From Variovorax boronicumulans (GTDB lineage: Bacteria; Pseudomonadota; Gammaproteobacteria; Burkholderiales; Burkholderiaceae_C): a DNA stretch of 64,000 bases. The position numbers and the translations under genes are program-made. Below are positions 16,498 to 25,929 of this stretch, piece after piece. The notes under the pieces were generated by a model. It made no database searches and was not told the DNA's origin. It was given only the letters and a program-made list of their open reading frames with translations. The stretch is from positions 1-64,000 of the forward strand of contig NZ_JAUSSG010000012.1 of assembly GCF_030812215.1 (NCBI RefSeq), read 5' to 3'. Numbering within the stretch: position 1 is the stretch's first letter; every line of letters begins with the position of its first letter.

Positions 16498-17294
16498 CTT
16501 TCTCTGCATCGAAACGCCACCTCGCCCTCGCGTTCGCTTCCGTCGCCATGCTGGCCGCGGCCGGCGGCGCCCACGCCCAGAACGCACTGGACAACGTGCT
16601 CAAGGCCAAGACCATCAAGATCGCCGTGCCGACCGACTACCCGCCCTACGGCTCGGTCGACAAGAACATGAAGCCGCAGGGCCTGGACGTGGAGATGGCC
16701 GAACTCATCGCCTCCAAGCTCGGCGTGAAGGTCGAGCTGGTGCCCGTGACCAGCGCCAACCGCATTCCGTACCTGCAGACGCGCAAGGCAGACCTCGTGA
16801 TCTCCACGCTCGGCAAGAACCCCGAACGCGAGAAGGTGATCGACTTTTCGTCGGCCTATGCGCCCTTCTTCCAGGCCGTGTACGCCGCCAAGAGCATGAA
16901 GCTCACGAACTTCTCCGACATGGCCGGCAAGACCGTCGCCGTGACGCGCGGTGCGATGGAAGACCAGGAACTGAACAAGGTGGCGCCGCCGAACGTCGAC
17001 TACCGCCGCTTCGAGGACAACAACGCGACGATCGCGGCCTTCGTGGCCGGCCAGACGCAAACCCTGGCGACCAGCGCGGCGGTCGCCGGCGACATGCTCG
17101 CCAAGAACCCCAAGGTGAGCGCCGAGTTCAAGCTGCTGCTGAAAGACAGCCCCTGCTTCGTCGGCATCGCCAAGGGTGAGACCGCATTGAAGACCAAGGT
17201 CAACGAAATCATTGCCGCCGCCAAGAAGGACGGCACGCTGGACGCCCTGTCGAAGAAGTGGCTCGGCAAGGCCGCCGGCGATCTTCCGGTCTGA
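16494..17294 (+). CDS. Polar amino acid ABC transporter, periplasmic binding protein
   Basis: A family 3 extracellular solute-binding protein of 266 residues. A signal peptide is cut near residue 25 (GAHAQNALDNV). The motifs IAVPTDYPPYGSVD, GLDVEMAELIASKLGVKVELVPV and TRKADLVISTLGKNPEREKVIDFS are typical for amino acid binding. TAGGAG precedes the ATG. It is the second gene of the GntR-led operon and supplies the ligand to the two permeases that follow. Ligand preference is unknown. Confidence 0.88.
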   Translation: MTFSASKRHLALAFASVAMLAAAGGAHAQNALDNVLKAKTIKIAVPTDYPPYGSVDKNMKPQGLDVEMAELIASKLGVKVELVPVTSANRIPYLQTRKADLVISTLGKNPEREKVIDFSSAYAPFFQAVYAAKSMKLTNFSDMAGKTVAVTRGAMEDQELNKVAPPNVDYRRFEDNNATIAAFVAGQTQTLATSAAVAGDMLAKNPKVSAEFKLLLKDSPCFVGIAKGETALKTKVNEIIAAAKKDGTLDALSKKWLGKAAGDLPV

Positions 17295-17309
17295 TCGAGT
17301 CACGCGGCC

Positions 17310-17972
17310 ATGAACATCGAGTTTGACTTTTACGCGGTGCTCTCCGAATGGCCGCTGCTGCTGCGCGGCGTGGCGTGGACCGTCGGTCTCACGGCCATCG
17401 GCACCGTGCTGGGCATGATCGTGGGCACGTTCTGCGCGTGGGCGCGTGCCGGCGGGCCCGTGTGGCTGCGCGCCATCGTGGGCACCTATGTGGAGCTGAT
17501 CCGCAACACGCCGTTCATCGTGCAGCTGTTCTTCATCTTCTTCGGGCTGCCGGCGGCGGGCGTGAAGCTCTCGCCCGAAGTGGCGTCGGTGATCGCGATG
17601 GTGCTGAACCTCGGCGCGTATTCCACCGAAATCATCCGTGCCGGCATCGAGGCCACGCCCAAGGGGCAGATCGAAGCGGCCGTGAGCCTCGCGCTCAGCA
17701 AGGCGCAGGTCTTCTTGCGCGTGGTGTTGCCGCCCGCGCTCAAGAAGGTGTGGCCGGCGATGGTGAGCCAGATCGTCATCGTGATGCTGGGCTCGGCGGT
17801 GTGCGGCCAGATCTCGACCGAAGAGCTGAGCTACGCGGCCAACCTGATCCAGAGCCGCAACTTCCGCGCGTTCGAGGCCTTCATCGTCGCCACGCTGATC
17901 TACCTGGCGCTGTCGGTGGCGCTGCGGCGGCTGCTCGACTGGGCAGGGCCGAAGTTCTTCTTCGGCCGCTGA
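17310..17972 (+). CDS. Polar amino acid ABC transporter permease 1
   Basis: A 220-residue inner-membrane subunit of the HisM/GlnP type, with about five transmembrane helices and the conserved cytoplasmic EAA loop, here GIEATPKGQIEAAVSLALSK, which contacts the ATPase. The VELIRNTPFIVQLFFIFFGLP block is a family signature. It begins 15 bases after the binding-protein gene and precedes the second permease; the pair should form a heterodimeric channel. Confidence 0.88.
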   Translation: MNIEFDFYAVLSEWPLLLRGVAWTVGLTAIGTVLGMIVGTFCAWARAGGPVWLRAIVGTYVELIRNTPFIVQLFFIFFGLPAAGVKLSPEVASVIAMVLNLGAYSTEIIRAGIEATPKGQIEAAVSLALSKAQVFLRVVLPPALKKVWPAMVSQIVIVMLGSAVCGQISTEELSYAANLIQSRNFRAFEAFIVATLIYLALSVALRRLLDWAGPKFFFGR

Positions 17973-17991
17973 ACGCGAGGAACCCATCGCC

Positions 17992-18628
17992 ATGAGTGAT
18001 TTTTCTTTGTGGGACATCCTGCGCAACCTGCTGATGGCGCTGCGCTGGACCGTCGTGCTCTCGCTGATCGCCTTCATCGGCGGCGGCCTCGTGGGCGGGC
18101 TGCTGCTGTTCCTGCGCCTGCGCGGCGGCAGGATTGCGGGCAAGGCCGTCGGCCTCTATGTGCAGCTCTTCCAGGGCACGCCGCTGCTGATGCAGCTGTT
18201 TCTCGCCTACTTCGGCATCGCGCTGTTCGGCGTCGACGTGTCGGCATGGACCGCCGCGAGCGTGGCGCTCACGCTCTACACCAGCGCCTTTCTCACCGAA
18301 ATCTGGCGCGGCTGCGTCGCCTCGATTCCCAAGGGCCAGTGGGAAGCATCCGGCAGCCTGGCCTTGAGCTTCGGCGAGCAGATGCGCCATGTGATCCTGC
18401 CGCAGGCCGTGAAGATCGCGATCGCGCCGACGGTCGGCTTTCTGGTGCAGGTGATCAAGGGCACGGCGCTCGCCTCGGTGATCGGCTTTGTCGAGCTCAC
18501 CAAGGCCGGCAGCATGATTTCGAACGCCACCTTCCAGCCCTTCGTGGTGTTCAGCTGCGTGGCGCTGCTTTACTTCGTGCTGTGCTTCCCCGTGAGCCTG
18601 TACGCCAAGAACCTCGAGAGGAAGACCC

Positions 18629-18645
<17 letters not shown>
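17992..18645 (+). CDS. Polar amino acid ABC transporter permease 2
   Basis: A 217-residue partner permease with the same architecture: YVQLFQGTPLLMQLFLAYFGI and the EAA loop ASIPKGQWEASGSLALSFGEQ. It lies 19 bases after the first permease, and its last 17 bases overlap the ATPase gene in another frame, which indicates translational coupling. The C-terminal end is short and positively charged, on the cytoplasmic side. Confidence 0.88.
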
Positions 18646-19411
<766 letters not shown>

Positions 19412-19449
19412 GGGTTTCGGCTCCGACTGTCCGCGGTTATCCTCCGCCC

Positions 19450-19506
19450 ATGGCCTGCCTGAAGAACGCGTCGATTATTCGCACCATCGAGAAGATGGTG
19501 GGTTAG
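19450..19506 (+). CDS. Possible 18-codon ORF ahead of a terminator
   Basis: The short ORF encodes MACLKNASIIRTIEKMVG and ends at TAG. It lies between the ABC ATPase and the kinase-like gene and is followed 30 bases later by a strong terminator. TTATCC at 19437-19442, seven bases before the ATG, could be a -10 element, giving a short transcript of roughly 115 bases that starts at the ORF. It may be a real small protein, a leader peptide, or part of a small RNA. No Shine-Dalgarno is present. Nothing proves translation. Confidence 0.3.
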   Translation: MACLKNASIIRTIEKMVG

Positions 19507-19536
19507 CGCGCGATCCGTAAGACAGTCACGCCATGC

Positions 19537-19566
19537 AACCCGCCCCACGAGGCGGGTTTCTTTTTG
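19537..19566 (+). terminator. Rho-independent terminator
   Basis: AACCCGCC and GGCGGGTT form an eight-base-pair stem around the loop CCACGA, followed by TCTTTTTG. It would end transcription of the ABC operon or of the short ORF at 19450, ahead of the kinase-like gene. Confidence 0.8.
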
Positions 19567-19603
19567 CCTCCTGGGGATTGTTCCAAGTCACAGGAGAAAA
19601 GAG

Positions 19604-20089
19604 ATGACCCCCATGCTCCACATGGTCTGCGGCAAGATCGGCGCCGGCAAATCGACGCTCACCCGGCGCCTGGCAGAGGCGCCGGCCACCGTGCTCATCA
19701 GCGAGGATGCGTGGCTGGCCACGCTGTACCCGGGCGAGATCGTCGCGCTGCCTGACTACGTGCGGGCCTCGGGCCGGCTCAAGCAAGTCATGGCCGCGCA
19801 CGTGGTGGCGCTTCTGCAGGCCGGCGTGTCGGTGGTGCTCGACTTTCCGGCCAACACGGTGAGCAGCCGGGCCTGGGCGCGCGGCATCTTCGAGAAGGCG
19901 GGCGTGCCGCATCGGCTCCATTTCCTGGATGTGCCGGACCCCATCTGCAAGGCGCGGCTCCGCGCACGCAATGCAAGCGGCGAGCACCCCTTCGAGACGA
20001 CAGATGCCCAGTTCGACCTGATCACGCGCCATTTCGTCGCGCCCGAGGAAGCGGAAGGCTTTCATGTGGTTCGCGCTCCGCAGGCCTGA
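19604..20089 (+). CDS. P-loop kinase-like ATP-binding protein (AAA_33 type)
   Basis: A 161-residue P-loop protein with Walker A GKIGAGKST near residues 10-18 and a middle region, VVLDFPANTVSSRAWARGIFEKAG, similar to zeta-toxin/gluconate-kinase-like enzymes that phosphorylate small molecules. A lid-like segment with Arg (CKARLRARN) follows. AGGAG lies eight bases before the ATG at 19604. The substrate is unknown. No antitoxin-like partner is adjacent, so a toxin role is unlikely. The downstream acetyltransferase gene starts 18 bases later and may be co-transcribed. Confidence 0.7.
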   Translation: MTPMLHMVCGKIGAGKSTLTRRLAEAPATVLISEDAWLATLYPGEIVALPDYVRASGRLKQVMAAHVVALLQAGVSVVLDFPANTVSSRAWARGIFEKAGVPHRLHFLDVPDPICKARLRARNASGEHPFETTDAQFDLITRHFVAPEEAEGFHVVRAPQA

Positions 20090-20107
20090 TCCATAAGATC
20101 GCCAGTG

Positions 20108-20596
20108 ATGCACATCGATCAAGCCCTCCCCGCCGAGGCGGCCACCGTCGCCGCTGTCCTCAATGAAGCCGCCCAATGGCTCGCCACCGAGGGGAGGCCG
20201 CTGTGGTCGGGCACCGACATCGGCATCGAACGTATCCAGCGCGACACCGATGCCGGGCGCTACTTCATCGCGCGCGAGAACGGCGACGTGGCCGGCGTGG
20301 TGCGGATCGACATGGAAGACCCGTACTTCTGGCCCGAGATCGAACCCGGCAGCTCGGCCTTCGTGCACAAGCTGGCTGTTCGCAGGTCTTGGGGCGGCAA
20401 GGGCGTGTCGACCACCCTGCTGACCTTCGCGCGCGAGCACACCCGTGGCCTGGGCCGCCCGTACCTGCGCCTCGATTGCGTGGCGGACCGGCAGGCGTTG
20501 CGCTCGCTCTACGAGGGCTTCGGCTTCGTATTGCACAGCGTCATCCAGAAGGAAACCAGGTCGTTTGCCCGTTACGAATTGCGCGTCGACGGCTGA
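20108..20596 (+). CDS. GNAT-family N-acetyltransferase
   Basis: A 162-residue acetyl-CoA-dependent acyltransferase. The core has VHKLAVRRSWGGKGVSTTLL, the motif A region that binds the CoA pyrophosphate, followed by YLRLDCVADRQALRSLYEGFGF, motif B. The acceptor is unknown; small molecules, antibiotics or protein N-termini are all possible for this superfamily. GTG at 20105 directly precedes the ATG at 20108. No clear Shine-Dalgarno is seen, but CATAAG at 20092-20097 could be a -10 element close to the start. Confidence 0.75.
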   Translation: MHIDQALPAEAATVAAVLNEAAQWLATEGRPLWSGTDIGIERIQRDTDAGRYFIARENGDVAGVVRIDMEDPYFWPEIEPGSSAFVHKLAVRRSWGGKGVSTTLLTFAREHTRGLGRPYLRLDCVADRQALRSLYEGFGFVLHSVIQKETRSFARYELRVDG

Positions 20597-20668
20597 CTGT
20601 CCGACAGGCGATGGCGCCGCGTCGGCGCTGGCGGGAACACACCGGCCTGTGGCAAGCTCGGAACCCCT

Positions 20669-21250
20669 ATGAACCTCCGCCCTTCGTCCCTCACCTCCCG
20701 TCGCCGGATGCTGCAGGCCCTGCTCGGTACGGCCGCCCTGCAGGCCCCGTTCGCGGCGCTGGCCGGCTTCAACTTCTTCACCAGCGAATACACCGCGAGC
20801 CGCGACGAGCTGCAGGCGATGATCGCCAAGCGCTTCCCGGTGGCCGAGCGCTATGCCGAGATCTTCATGGTCGGGCTGCGCGATCCGCAACTGGGGCTGG
20901 ATGCCGGCGCCAACCGCGCGGCCCTCACCGCCACGCTGACGATTGCAAGCCCCTTGCTGGCCGCGTCGCCGGTGCAGGGGGTCGTGTCGATGAGCAGCGC
21001 GCTGCGCTACGACGCCGCCACGCGCACGCTGCGGCTCGATCGCCCGAAGTCCGAACGCCTCGAGCTGCAGGGCGTGGAAGGCCGCGATGCCGAACGGCTG
21101 CAGAAGGTCGGCTCGATCGTCGCGCAGGAACTGCTGCAGGGCCAGGTGCTGCGCAGCTTCACCGCCGACGAACTCACCATGGGCCGCAAGACCTACGAGA
21201 TCGGCGACATCACCGTGCAAGACAACGGCATCAAGGTGCAGCTCAAATGA
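20669..21250 (+). CDS. DUF1439-family exported protein
   Basis: The 193-residue product resembles the YceB/DUF1439 family of periplasmic or lipid-facing proteins of unknown function. Its N-terminus has a twin-arginine-like stretch (SRRRMLQALLGTAAL) and a signal peptide cut near residue 33 (ALAG). The mature part has alternating strand-like segments, FSEYTASRDEL-type in family terms. There is no lipobox, unlike E. coli YceB. Its stop overlaps the glycerophosphodiesterase start by four bases, so the two are co-expressed. Confidence 0.7.
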   Translation: MNLRPSSLTSRRRMLQALLGTAALQAPFAALAGFNFFTSEYTASRDELQAMIAKRFPVAERYAEIFMVGLRDPQLGLDAGANRAALTATLTIASPLLAASPVQGVVSMSSALRYDAATRTLRLDRPKSERLELQGVEGRDAERLQKVGSIVAQELLQGQVLRSFTADELTMGRKTYEIGDITVQDNGIKVQLK

Positions 21251-22239
21251 AATACCCCTTGCTCGTCGCCGCGCTGCTGATGGCGGGCTGTGCCGCCATC
21301 GTCCCCACCGCAAAGCAGCACTTCGACCTGCAGGCGCATCGCGGCGGCCGCGGGCTCGCACCCGAGAACACGCTGGCCGCGTTCTCGAACGCGATCGACC
21401 TGGGCGTGACCACGCTGGAACTCGACATCGGACTCACGGCCGACAACGTGGTCGTGATCTCGCACGACACCGCGCTCAACCCCGACCACACGCGCGACGC
21501 AAACGGCAGCTGGCTCGCATCGCGCAGCGGCGCGGCCGTGCGCGCGCTCACGCTGGCCCAGTTGCAGACCTACGACGTGGGCCGCCTGAACCCCACGAGC
21601 AACTACGGCAAGCAGTTCGCACTGCAGCAGCCGCGCGACGGCGAACGCATTCCGACGCTCGCCGCGCTGTTCGCGCTGATGCAGGCACGCGGCGCCGCGG
21701 CGGCCACGGTGCGTTTCAACATCGAGACCAAGATCGACCCGACGAAGCCCGACGAAACCGCCGCGCCCGACCCCATGGTGCGCGCGCTGCTCGCCGAGAT
21801 CGACAAGGCGAAGATGGCCGACCGCGTGACCATCCAGAGCTTCGATTGGCGCACGCTGGCGCTGGTCGGGCAGCTCGCGCCGCAGTTGCCGCGCGCCTAC
21901 CTCAGCACCGCGCGCACGCTCAAGGACAGCCGCTGGACCGCCGGCCTCGATGCGGCCGGCTTCGCCTCGGTGCCGCAGCTGGTCAAGGCGGCTGCGGGCA
22001 AGAGCGCGGGGCCCGTGATCTGGTCGCCGGCCTATGCGGACCTGACGCCCGCCGCCATCAAGGAAGCACAGAAGCTCGGCATGAAGGTGCTGCCCTGGAC
22101 GGTGAACCAGCGCGCCGACATGCAGCGGCTGATGGACTGGGGCGCGGACGGCATCATCACCGACTACCCCGACGTGCTGCGCGACCTGATGCGCGAGCGC
22201 GGGCTGTCGATGCCACCCTCCGGAAAGGTAGCGGGATGA
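21247..22239 (+). CDS. glpQ: Glycerophosphodiester phosphodiesterase, lipoprotein
   Basis: This 330-residue enzyme should hydrolyse glycerophosphodiesters, released from phospholipid head groups, to glycerol 3-phosphate and an alcohol. The N-terminus ends in the lipobox LMAGC at residue 14-18, so it is membrane-anchored in the periplasm. The catalytic HRGGRGLAPENT motif with His and Glu, ELDIGLTADNVVVISHD and the C-terminal WTVNQRADMQRLMDWGADGIITDYPD are all present. It overlaps both neighbours by ATGA junctions, forming a tight operon with the DUF1439 gene and the small protein gene that follows. Confidence 0.88.
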   Translation: MKYPLLVAALLMAGCAAIVPTAKQHFDLQAHRGGRGLAPENTLAAFSNAIDLGVTTLELDIGLTADNVVVISHDTALNPDHTRDANGSWLASRSGAAVRALTLAQLQTYDVGRLNPTSNYGKQFALQQPRDGERIPTLAALFALMQARGAAAATVRFNIETKIDPTKPDETAAPDPMVRALLAEIDKAKMADRVTIQSFDWRTLALVGQLAPQLPRAYLSTARTLKDSRWTAGLDAAGFASVPQLVKAAAGKSAGPVIWSPAYADLTPAAIKEAQKLGMKVLPWTVNQRADMQRLMDWGADGIITDYPDVLRDLMRERGLSMPPSGKVAG

Positions 22240-22517
22240 GCGCGGCACAACAGATCGACACCATCGCCGCGCATATTGCAGCGCTGAATAGCGGCGGTGG
22301 CGGCGGATCGGTCACCGCGCTCTCGAACGATGCCCGCGCCAGCACCGAGCTGCTCGGCGCCCTGCCGCCACGCTACGGCGAGGTCTTGCTGAACCTGCTC
22401 GACCGGCTCGAATCGAGCGCGCTCTTCAGCGAAGAAAGCTGCTCCTTCAGCCAGAAGGACCTGCTGGACAACCTGCAGGTGTGGGTCGACAAGGCCCGCG
22501 GCCAACTGGTGTCTTAG
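22236..22517 (+). CDS. Small hypothetical protein
   Basis: I do not recognise this 93-residue soluble protein. It has a glycine run (NSGGGGGS, residues 18-25), then a predicted helical region with LLGALPPRYGEVLLNLLDRLES and a terminal VWVDKARGQL. There is no signal peptide or transmembrane segment, so it is probably cytoplasmic. Its ATG overlaps the stop of the glycerophosphodiesterase gene, so it is the third gene of that operon. Confidence 0.6.
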   Translation: MSAAQQIDTIAAHIAALNSGGGGGSVTALSNDARASTELLGALPPRYGEVLLNLLDRLESSALFSEESCSFSQKDLLDNLQVWVDKARGQLVS

Positions 22518-22527
22518 GGCACAGGTT

Positions 22528-22533
22528 TATCAT
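22528..22533 (+). promoter_or_regulatory. Possible -10 of a leaderless promoter for the copper cluster
   Basis: TATCAT at 22528-22533 is followed by eight bases and then the ATG at 22542, without a Shine-Dalgarno sequence. The layout TATCATCC...ATG matches that before ndh. No convincing -35 was found. Confidence 0.35.
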
Positions 22534-22541
22534 CCTGTCCC

Positions 22542-22961
22542 ATGCGCACCCTGCTGCTCGCCCTCATGATCGCCCTGCTGCCCATCCGCGGCTGGCTGGG
22601 CGACGCCATGGCGGTGGAGATGGTGCGGCACTCGCTGCCGGCCGCCTCGCTCGTCGCACAAGAGGCCTCCCCGGCCTCGGTGGCGGTGGATGCGCATTGC
22701 CACGAAGCCATGGAAGCAGCCGACAGCGGCGACATGAGCACCATGGCGCACCACCATGACGACGGCAACGGCAGCGACCACGGCACCGACCACCAGGGTT
22801 GCGGCACCTGCACCGCCTGCCAGGTCTGCCACACGGTGGCCCTTGGCGGCACACCCCTCATCGATATCGTGCACAGCGCCCCCCAGGCGCCGCCGGCCGC
22901 CCACTCGGCCCGCTTCGCGAGCGCAGAGCCCGTTCCGGGCCTGAAGCCGCCCATTTCCTGA
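22542..22961 (+). CDS. His/Cys-rich exported protein (DUF2946-like), copper cluster
   Basis: The 139-residue product has a signal peptide at residues 1-20, a histidine- and aspartate-rich central region (AHHHDDGNGSDHGTDH) and the metal-site-like run CGTCTACQVCH, a CxxCxxCxxC array. These features suggest that it binds soft metals such as copper in the periplasm. It resembles the DUF2946 family, whose members sit beside copper genes. It is followed 77 bases later by the TolC-type gene and probably starts the copper operon. The cysteine ladder is unusually dense for so short a protein. Confidence 0.6.
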   Translation: MRTLLLALMIALLPIRGWLGDAMAVEMVRHSLPAASLVAQEASPASVAVDAHCHEAMEAADSGDMSTMAHHHDDGNGSDHGTDHQGCGTCTACQVCHTVALGGTPLIDIVHSAPQAPPAAHSARFASAEPVPGLKPPIS

Positions 22962-23038
22962 TCTCCCTGCCCGTAGTCCGTCCGCAGTGAGCCTTTTCCG
23001 GCTCTCGGCGTTGGTCGTATTGCTCATGGAGATCGAGC

Positions 23039-24517
23039 GTGAACCCCATTGTTCGCCGGCACATTGCCGGCCCCCTTCGCTATCGAAGAAGTAGCAGCGC
23101 GCTGTTCAAGCATGCCGCCGCACTCGGCAGCGCTTTCGTGCTGGCCGGCTGCGCCAGTCTTTCCCCCGACGGCGGCACTGCCGACGTGCAGGCGCTGATC
23201 GGCAACAACCCGCTGATGGCGGGCACCGCCGCCCAGCGCGTGCCCGACGAGGCCTCGCAGAAAAGCGTCGATGCGCTGCTCGCCAAGCCGCTCGACGCCG
23301 AGGCCGCCGTGCGCATCGCGCTCGTCAACAGCCCGCGCGTGCAGGACGCCTTTGCCACGCTGCAGATCAGCGACGCCGACCGCGTGCAGGCCGCGAGCCT
23401 GCCGAACCCTGTGCTCTCGTTCAGCCGCCTGGCGCAGGGCCGCGAACGCGAGTTCGAGCGGATGCTGAGCTTCAACGTGATCGGGCTCGTCACGCTGCCG
23501 TGGCAGGCGCGCTGGGCCGGTCAGCGGCACGAGGCCGCCAAGCTGCAGGCCGCGCAGAGCGTGCTGCTGCTGGCCGCCGACACGCGCCGCGCGTGGGTGC
23601 GCGCGGTGTCGGCGCAGCAGAGCGTGGTGTACCTGCGCGATGCGAAGGACGCCGCCGAAGCCGGCGCCGAGCTCGCGCACCGCATGGCGCAGGTCGGCAA
23701 CTGGAGCGCGCTGCAGCGCACGCGCGAGCAGCTGCTGCTGGCCGATGCGGCAGCGCAGCTCGCACGCGCCGAGCAGACCGCCGTTGCCACGCGCGAACAG
23801 CTCACCCGCCTGCTCGGCCTGAGCGGCGAGCGCATCGGCTACACGCTGCCCGATCGACTGCCTCCCCTGCCGCCGTCCGCGCCTGACCTCGGCGACGTGC
23901 AGGCCCGCGCGCTGCGCGATCGGCTCGATGTGCGTTCGGCGCAGGCGCAGAACACGGCGGTGGCCGATTCGCTCGGCCTCACGCGTGCCACCAGCGTCAT
24001 CAACGCCATGGACATCGGCGGCGTACGCAACACCACCTTCGAGAACAATGCCGACCGGTCGCGCTCGACGAAACGCGGCTTCGAGCTCGACCTGCCGCTC
24101 CCGTTGTTCGACTGGGGCCAGGCCCGCACCGGCCGCGCCGAGGCGCAGTACATGCAGTCGGCCGGCCGCTTGCGCGACGTGGGCGTGCTGGCCGCGAGCG
24201 AGGCGCGCGAAGCCTGGCAGGGCTGGAACACCGCCTATGCGCTGGCGCGCCGCTACCGCGACGACGTGCTGCCGCTGCGCAAGAAGGTCAACGAAGAGAT
24301 GGTGCTGCGCTACAACGGCATGCTCGCGAGCGTGTGGGAGCTGCTCGGCGAAACCCGCGCGAGCATGCTCGCCGTCAATGCGGGCATCGAGGCGCAGCGC
24401 GATTTCTGGCTCGCCGACACCGACCTGCAATTCGCGCTCACGGGCAGTTCGCCCGGCGGCATGACGGCGCTGCAGACGGCCACGGCCGGCGATGCGCCCG
24501 CGTCGGGAGGGCACTGA
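23039..24517 (+). CDS. TolC-family outer membrane efflux lipoprotein
   Basis: A 492-residue outer-membrane factor that would form a trimeric channel. The start is GTG at 23039, with GGAG seven bases upstream. A signal peptide with lipobox LAGC lies near residues 33-36. The repeated helical hairpins of the family are seen as ALVNSPRVQDAFATLQI with PNPVLSF, and the pseudo-repeat later as RLDVRSAQAQ, DLPLPLFDWGQARTGRAEAQY. It is similar to copper/silver CusC-type channels by context. No RND pump or membrane fusion partner is adjacent, so its inner-membrane partner must be elsewhere. Confidence 0.83.
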   Translation: MNPIVRRHIAGPLRYRRSSSALFKHAAALGSAFVLAGCASLSPDGGTADVQALIGNNPLMAGTAAQRVPDEASQKSVDALLAKPLDAEAAVRIALVNSPRVQDAFATLQISDADRVQAASLPNPVLSFSRLAQGREREFERMLSFNVIGLVTLPWQARWAGQRHEAAKLQAAQSVLLLAADTRRAWVRAVSAQQSVVYLRDAKDAAEAGAELAHRMAQVGNWSALQRTREQLLLADAAAQLARAEQTAVATREQLTRLLGLSGERIGYTLPDRLPPLPPSAPDLGDVQARALRDRLDVRSAQAQNTAVADSLGLTRATSVINAMDIGGVRNTTFENNADRSRSTKRGFELDLPLPLFDWGQARTGRAEAQYMQSAGRLRDVGVLAASEAREAWQGWNTAYALARRYRDDVLPLRKKVNEEMVLRYNGMLASVWELLGETRASMLAVNAGIEAQRDFWLADTDLQFALTGSSPGGMTALQTATAGDAPASGGH

Positions 24518-24518
24518 C

Positions 24519-25898
24519 ATGAACCGCCGCAACTTCTTCGCAGGCGCCGCCACGGCCGTCGCGGCCACCACGGTCAGCCGCGTCTCGATGGCCGCCTTGC
24601 CCGAGCCGGTCACGCAGAGCTCCACCGCCACCGCAGCGCCGCTCGCGCCGCCGAACGGCCGCCCCTACAACCCCGTCGTCACCCTCAACGGCTGGACGCT
24701 GCCCTGGCGCATGAACGCCGGCGTCAAGGAGTTCCACCTCGTCGCCGAACCCGTCGTGCGCGAGATGGCGCCCGGCTTCAAGGTCAACATGTGGGGCTAC
24801 AACGGCCAGTCGCCGGGCCCGACCATCGAGGTGGTCGAGGGCGACCGCGTGCGCATCTACGTGACCAACAAGCTGCCCGAGCACACGACGGTGCACTGGC
24901 ACGGCCAGCGCCTGCCCAACGGCATGGATGGCGTGGGCGGCATCACGCAGCCGCACATTCCGCCGGGCAAGACCTTCGTCTACGAGTTCACCGCGCGCCG
25001 CCCCGGCACCTTCATGTACCACCCGCATGCCGACGAGATGGTGCAGATGGCGATGGGGATGATGGGCTTCTGGGTGACGCATCCGAAGGAAAGCCATCCG
25101 CTCATCGAGCCCGTGCAGCGCGACTTCTGCTTTCTGCTCGGCAGCTTCGACGTGGAGCCCGGCAGCGCGACGCCCAAGGTCAACACCATGACCGACTTCA
25201 ACATCTGGAGCTTCAACAGCCGCGTGTTCCCGGGCATCGACACGCTCAATGTGCGCAAGGGCGACCGCGTGCGCATTCGGGTGGGCAACCTCACGATGAC
25301 CAACCACCCGATCCACATCCACGGCCACGAGTTCGAGGTGACCGGCACCGATGGCGGCCCCGTGCCGCGCACCGCGCGCTGGCCCGAGGTGTCGGTGGAC
25401 GTGGCGGTGGGCCAGATGCGGCAGATGGAATTCATCGCCGACGAGGAAGGCGACTGGGCGCTGCATTGCCACAAGTCGCATCACACCATGGGACCGATGG
25501 GCCACGACGTGCCGACCATGATCGGCGTGGACCACAAGGGCGTGGCCGAGAAGATCAAGAAGCTCGTGCCCGACTACATGGTGATGGGCGACAAGGGCAT
25601 GGCCGACATGGGTGAAATGGAGATGCCCATCCCCGACAACACGATGCCCATGATGACCGGCGCGGGCCCCTTCGGCTCGGCCGAGATGGGCGGCATGTTC
25701 ACGCTGCTGAAGGTGCGGCGCGACCAGAAACCGGGGGACTACAGGAACCCGGGCTGGTTCAAGCACCCGGCCGGCACGGTGGCGCGCGAAGTGCCCGGCG
25801 CCTCCGTGCCGCCGGCCACGCGCAATGCGCCATCGCCGGGCAACAGCCATGGCACCGATGCCACCGTGCGCAAGCCTTCGGGCGGGCACAACCACTGA
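24519..25898 (+). CDS. Multicopper oxidase with Met-rich tail
   Basis: The 459-residue enzyme has a Tat signal (NRRNFFAGAATAV) and all four copper-ligand blocks: HWHGQRLP, HPHADEM, HPIHIHGHEF and HCHKSHHTMGPM, the last giving the type 1 Cys, His and Met ligands. It should oxidise Cu(I) or phenolic substrates in the periplasm using O2. After the last block come about 130 more residues, with a stretch near residues 350-395 very rich in methionine (MGDKGMADMGEMEMPIP), likely a Cu(I)-binding segment. It starts one base after the TolC-gene stop codon. Confidence 0.88.
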   Translation: MNRRNFFAGAATAVAATTVSRVSMAALPEPVTQSSTATAAPLAPPNGRPYNPVVTLNGWTLPWRMNAGVKEFHLVAEPVVREMAPGFKVNMWGYNGQSPGPTIEVVEGDRVRIYVTNKLPEHTTVHWHGQRLPNGMDGVGGITQPHIPPGKTFVYEFTARRPGTFMYHPHADEMVQMAMGMMGFWVTHPKESHPLIEPVQRDFCFLLGSFDVEPGSATPKVNTMTDFNIWSFNSRVFPGIDTLNVRKGDRVRIRVGNLTMTNHPIHIHGHEFEVTGTDGGPVPRTARWPEVSVDVAVGQMRQMEFIADEEGDWALHCHKSHHTMGPMGHDVPTMIGVDHKGVAEKIKKLVPDYMVMGDKGMADMGEMEMPIPDNTMPMMTGAGPFGSAEMGGMFTLLKVRRDQKPGDYRNPGWFKHPAGTVAREVPGASVPPATRNAPSPGNSHGTDATVRKPSGGHNH

Positions 25899-25929
25899 CT
25901 TCATTCACTTTCATTCCGGAGTTCACCTC

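Noticed and set aside
19604..20089. Zeta-type toxin
   Set aside because: P-loop and overall size fit small-molecule kinases, and no antitoxin-like gene is adjacent.
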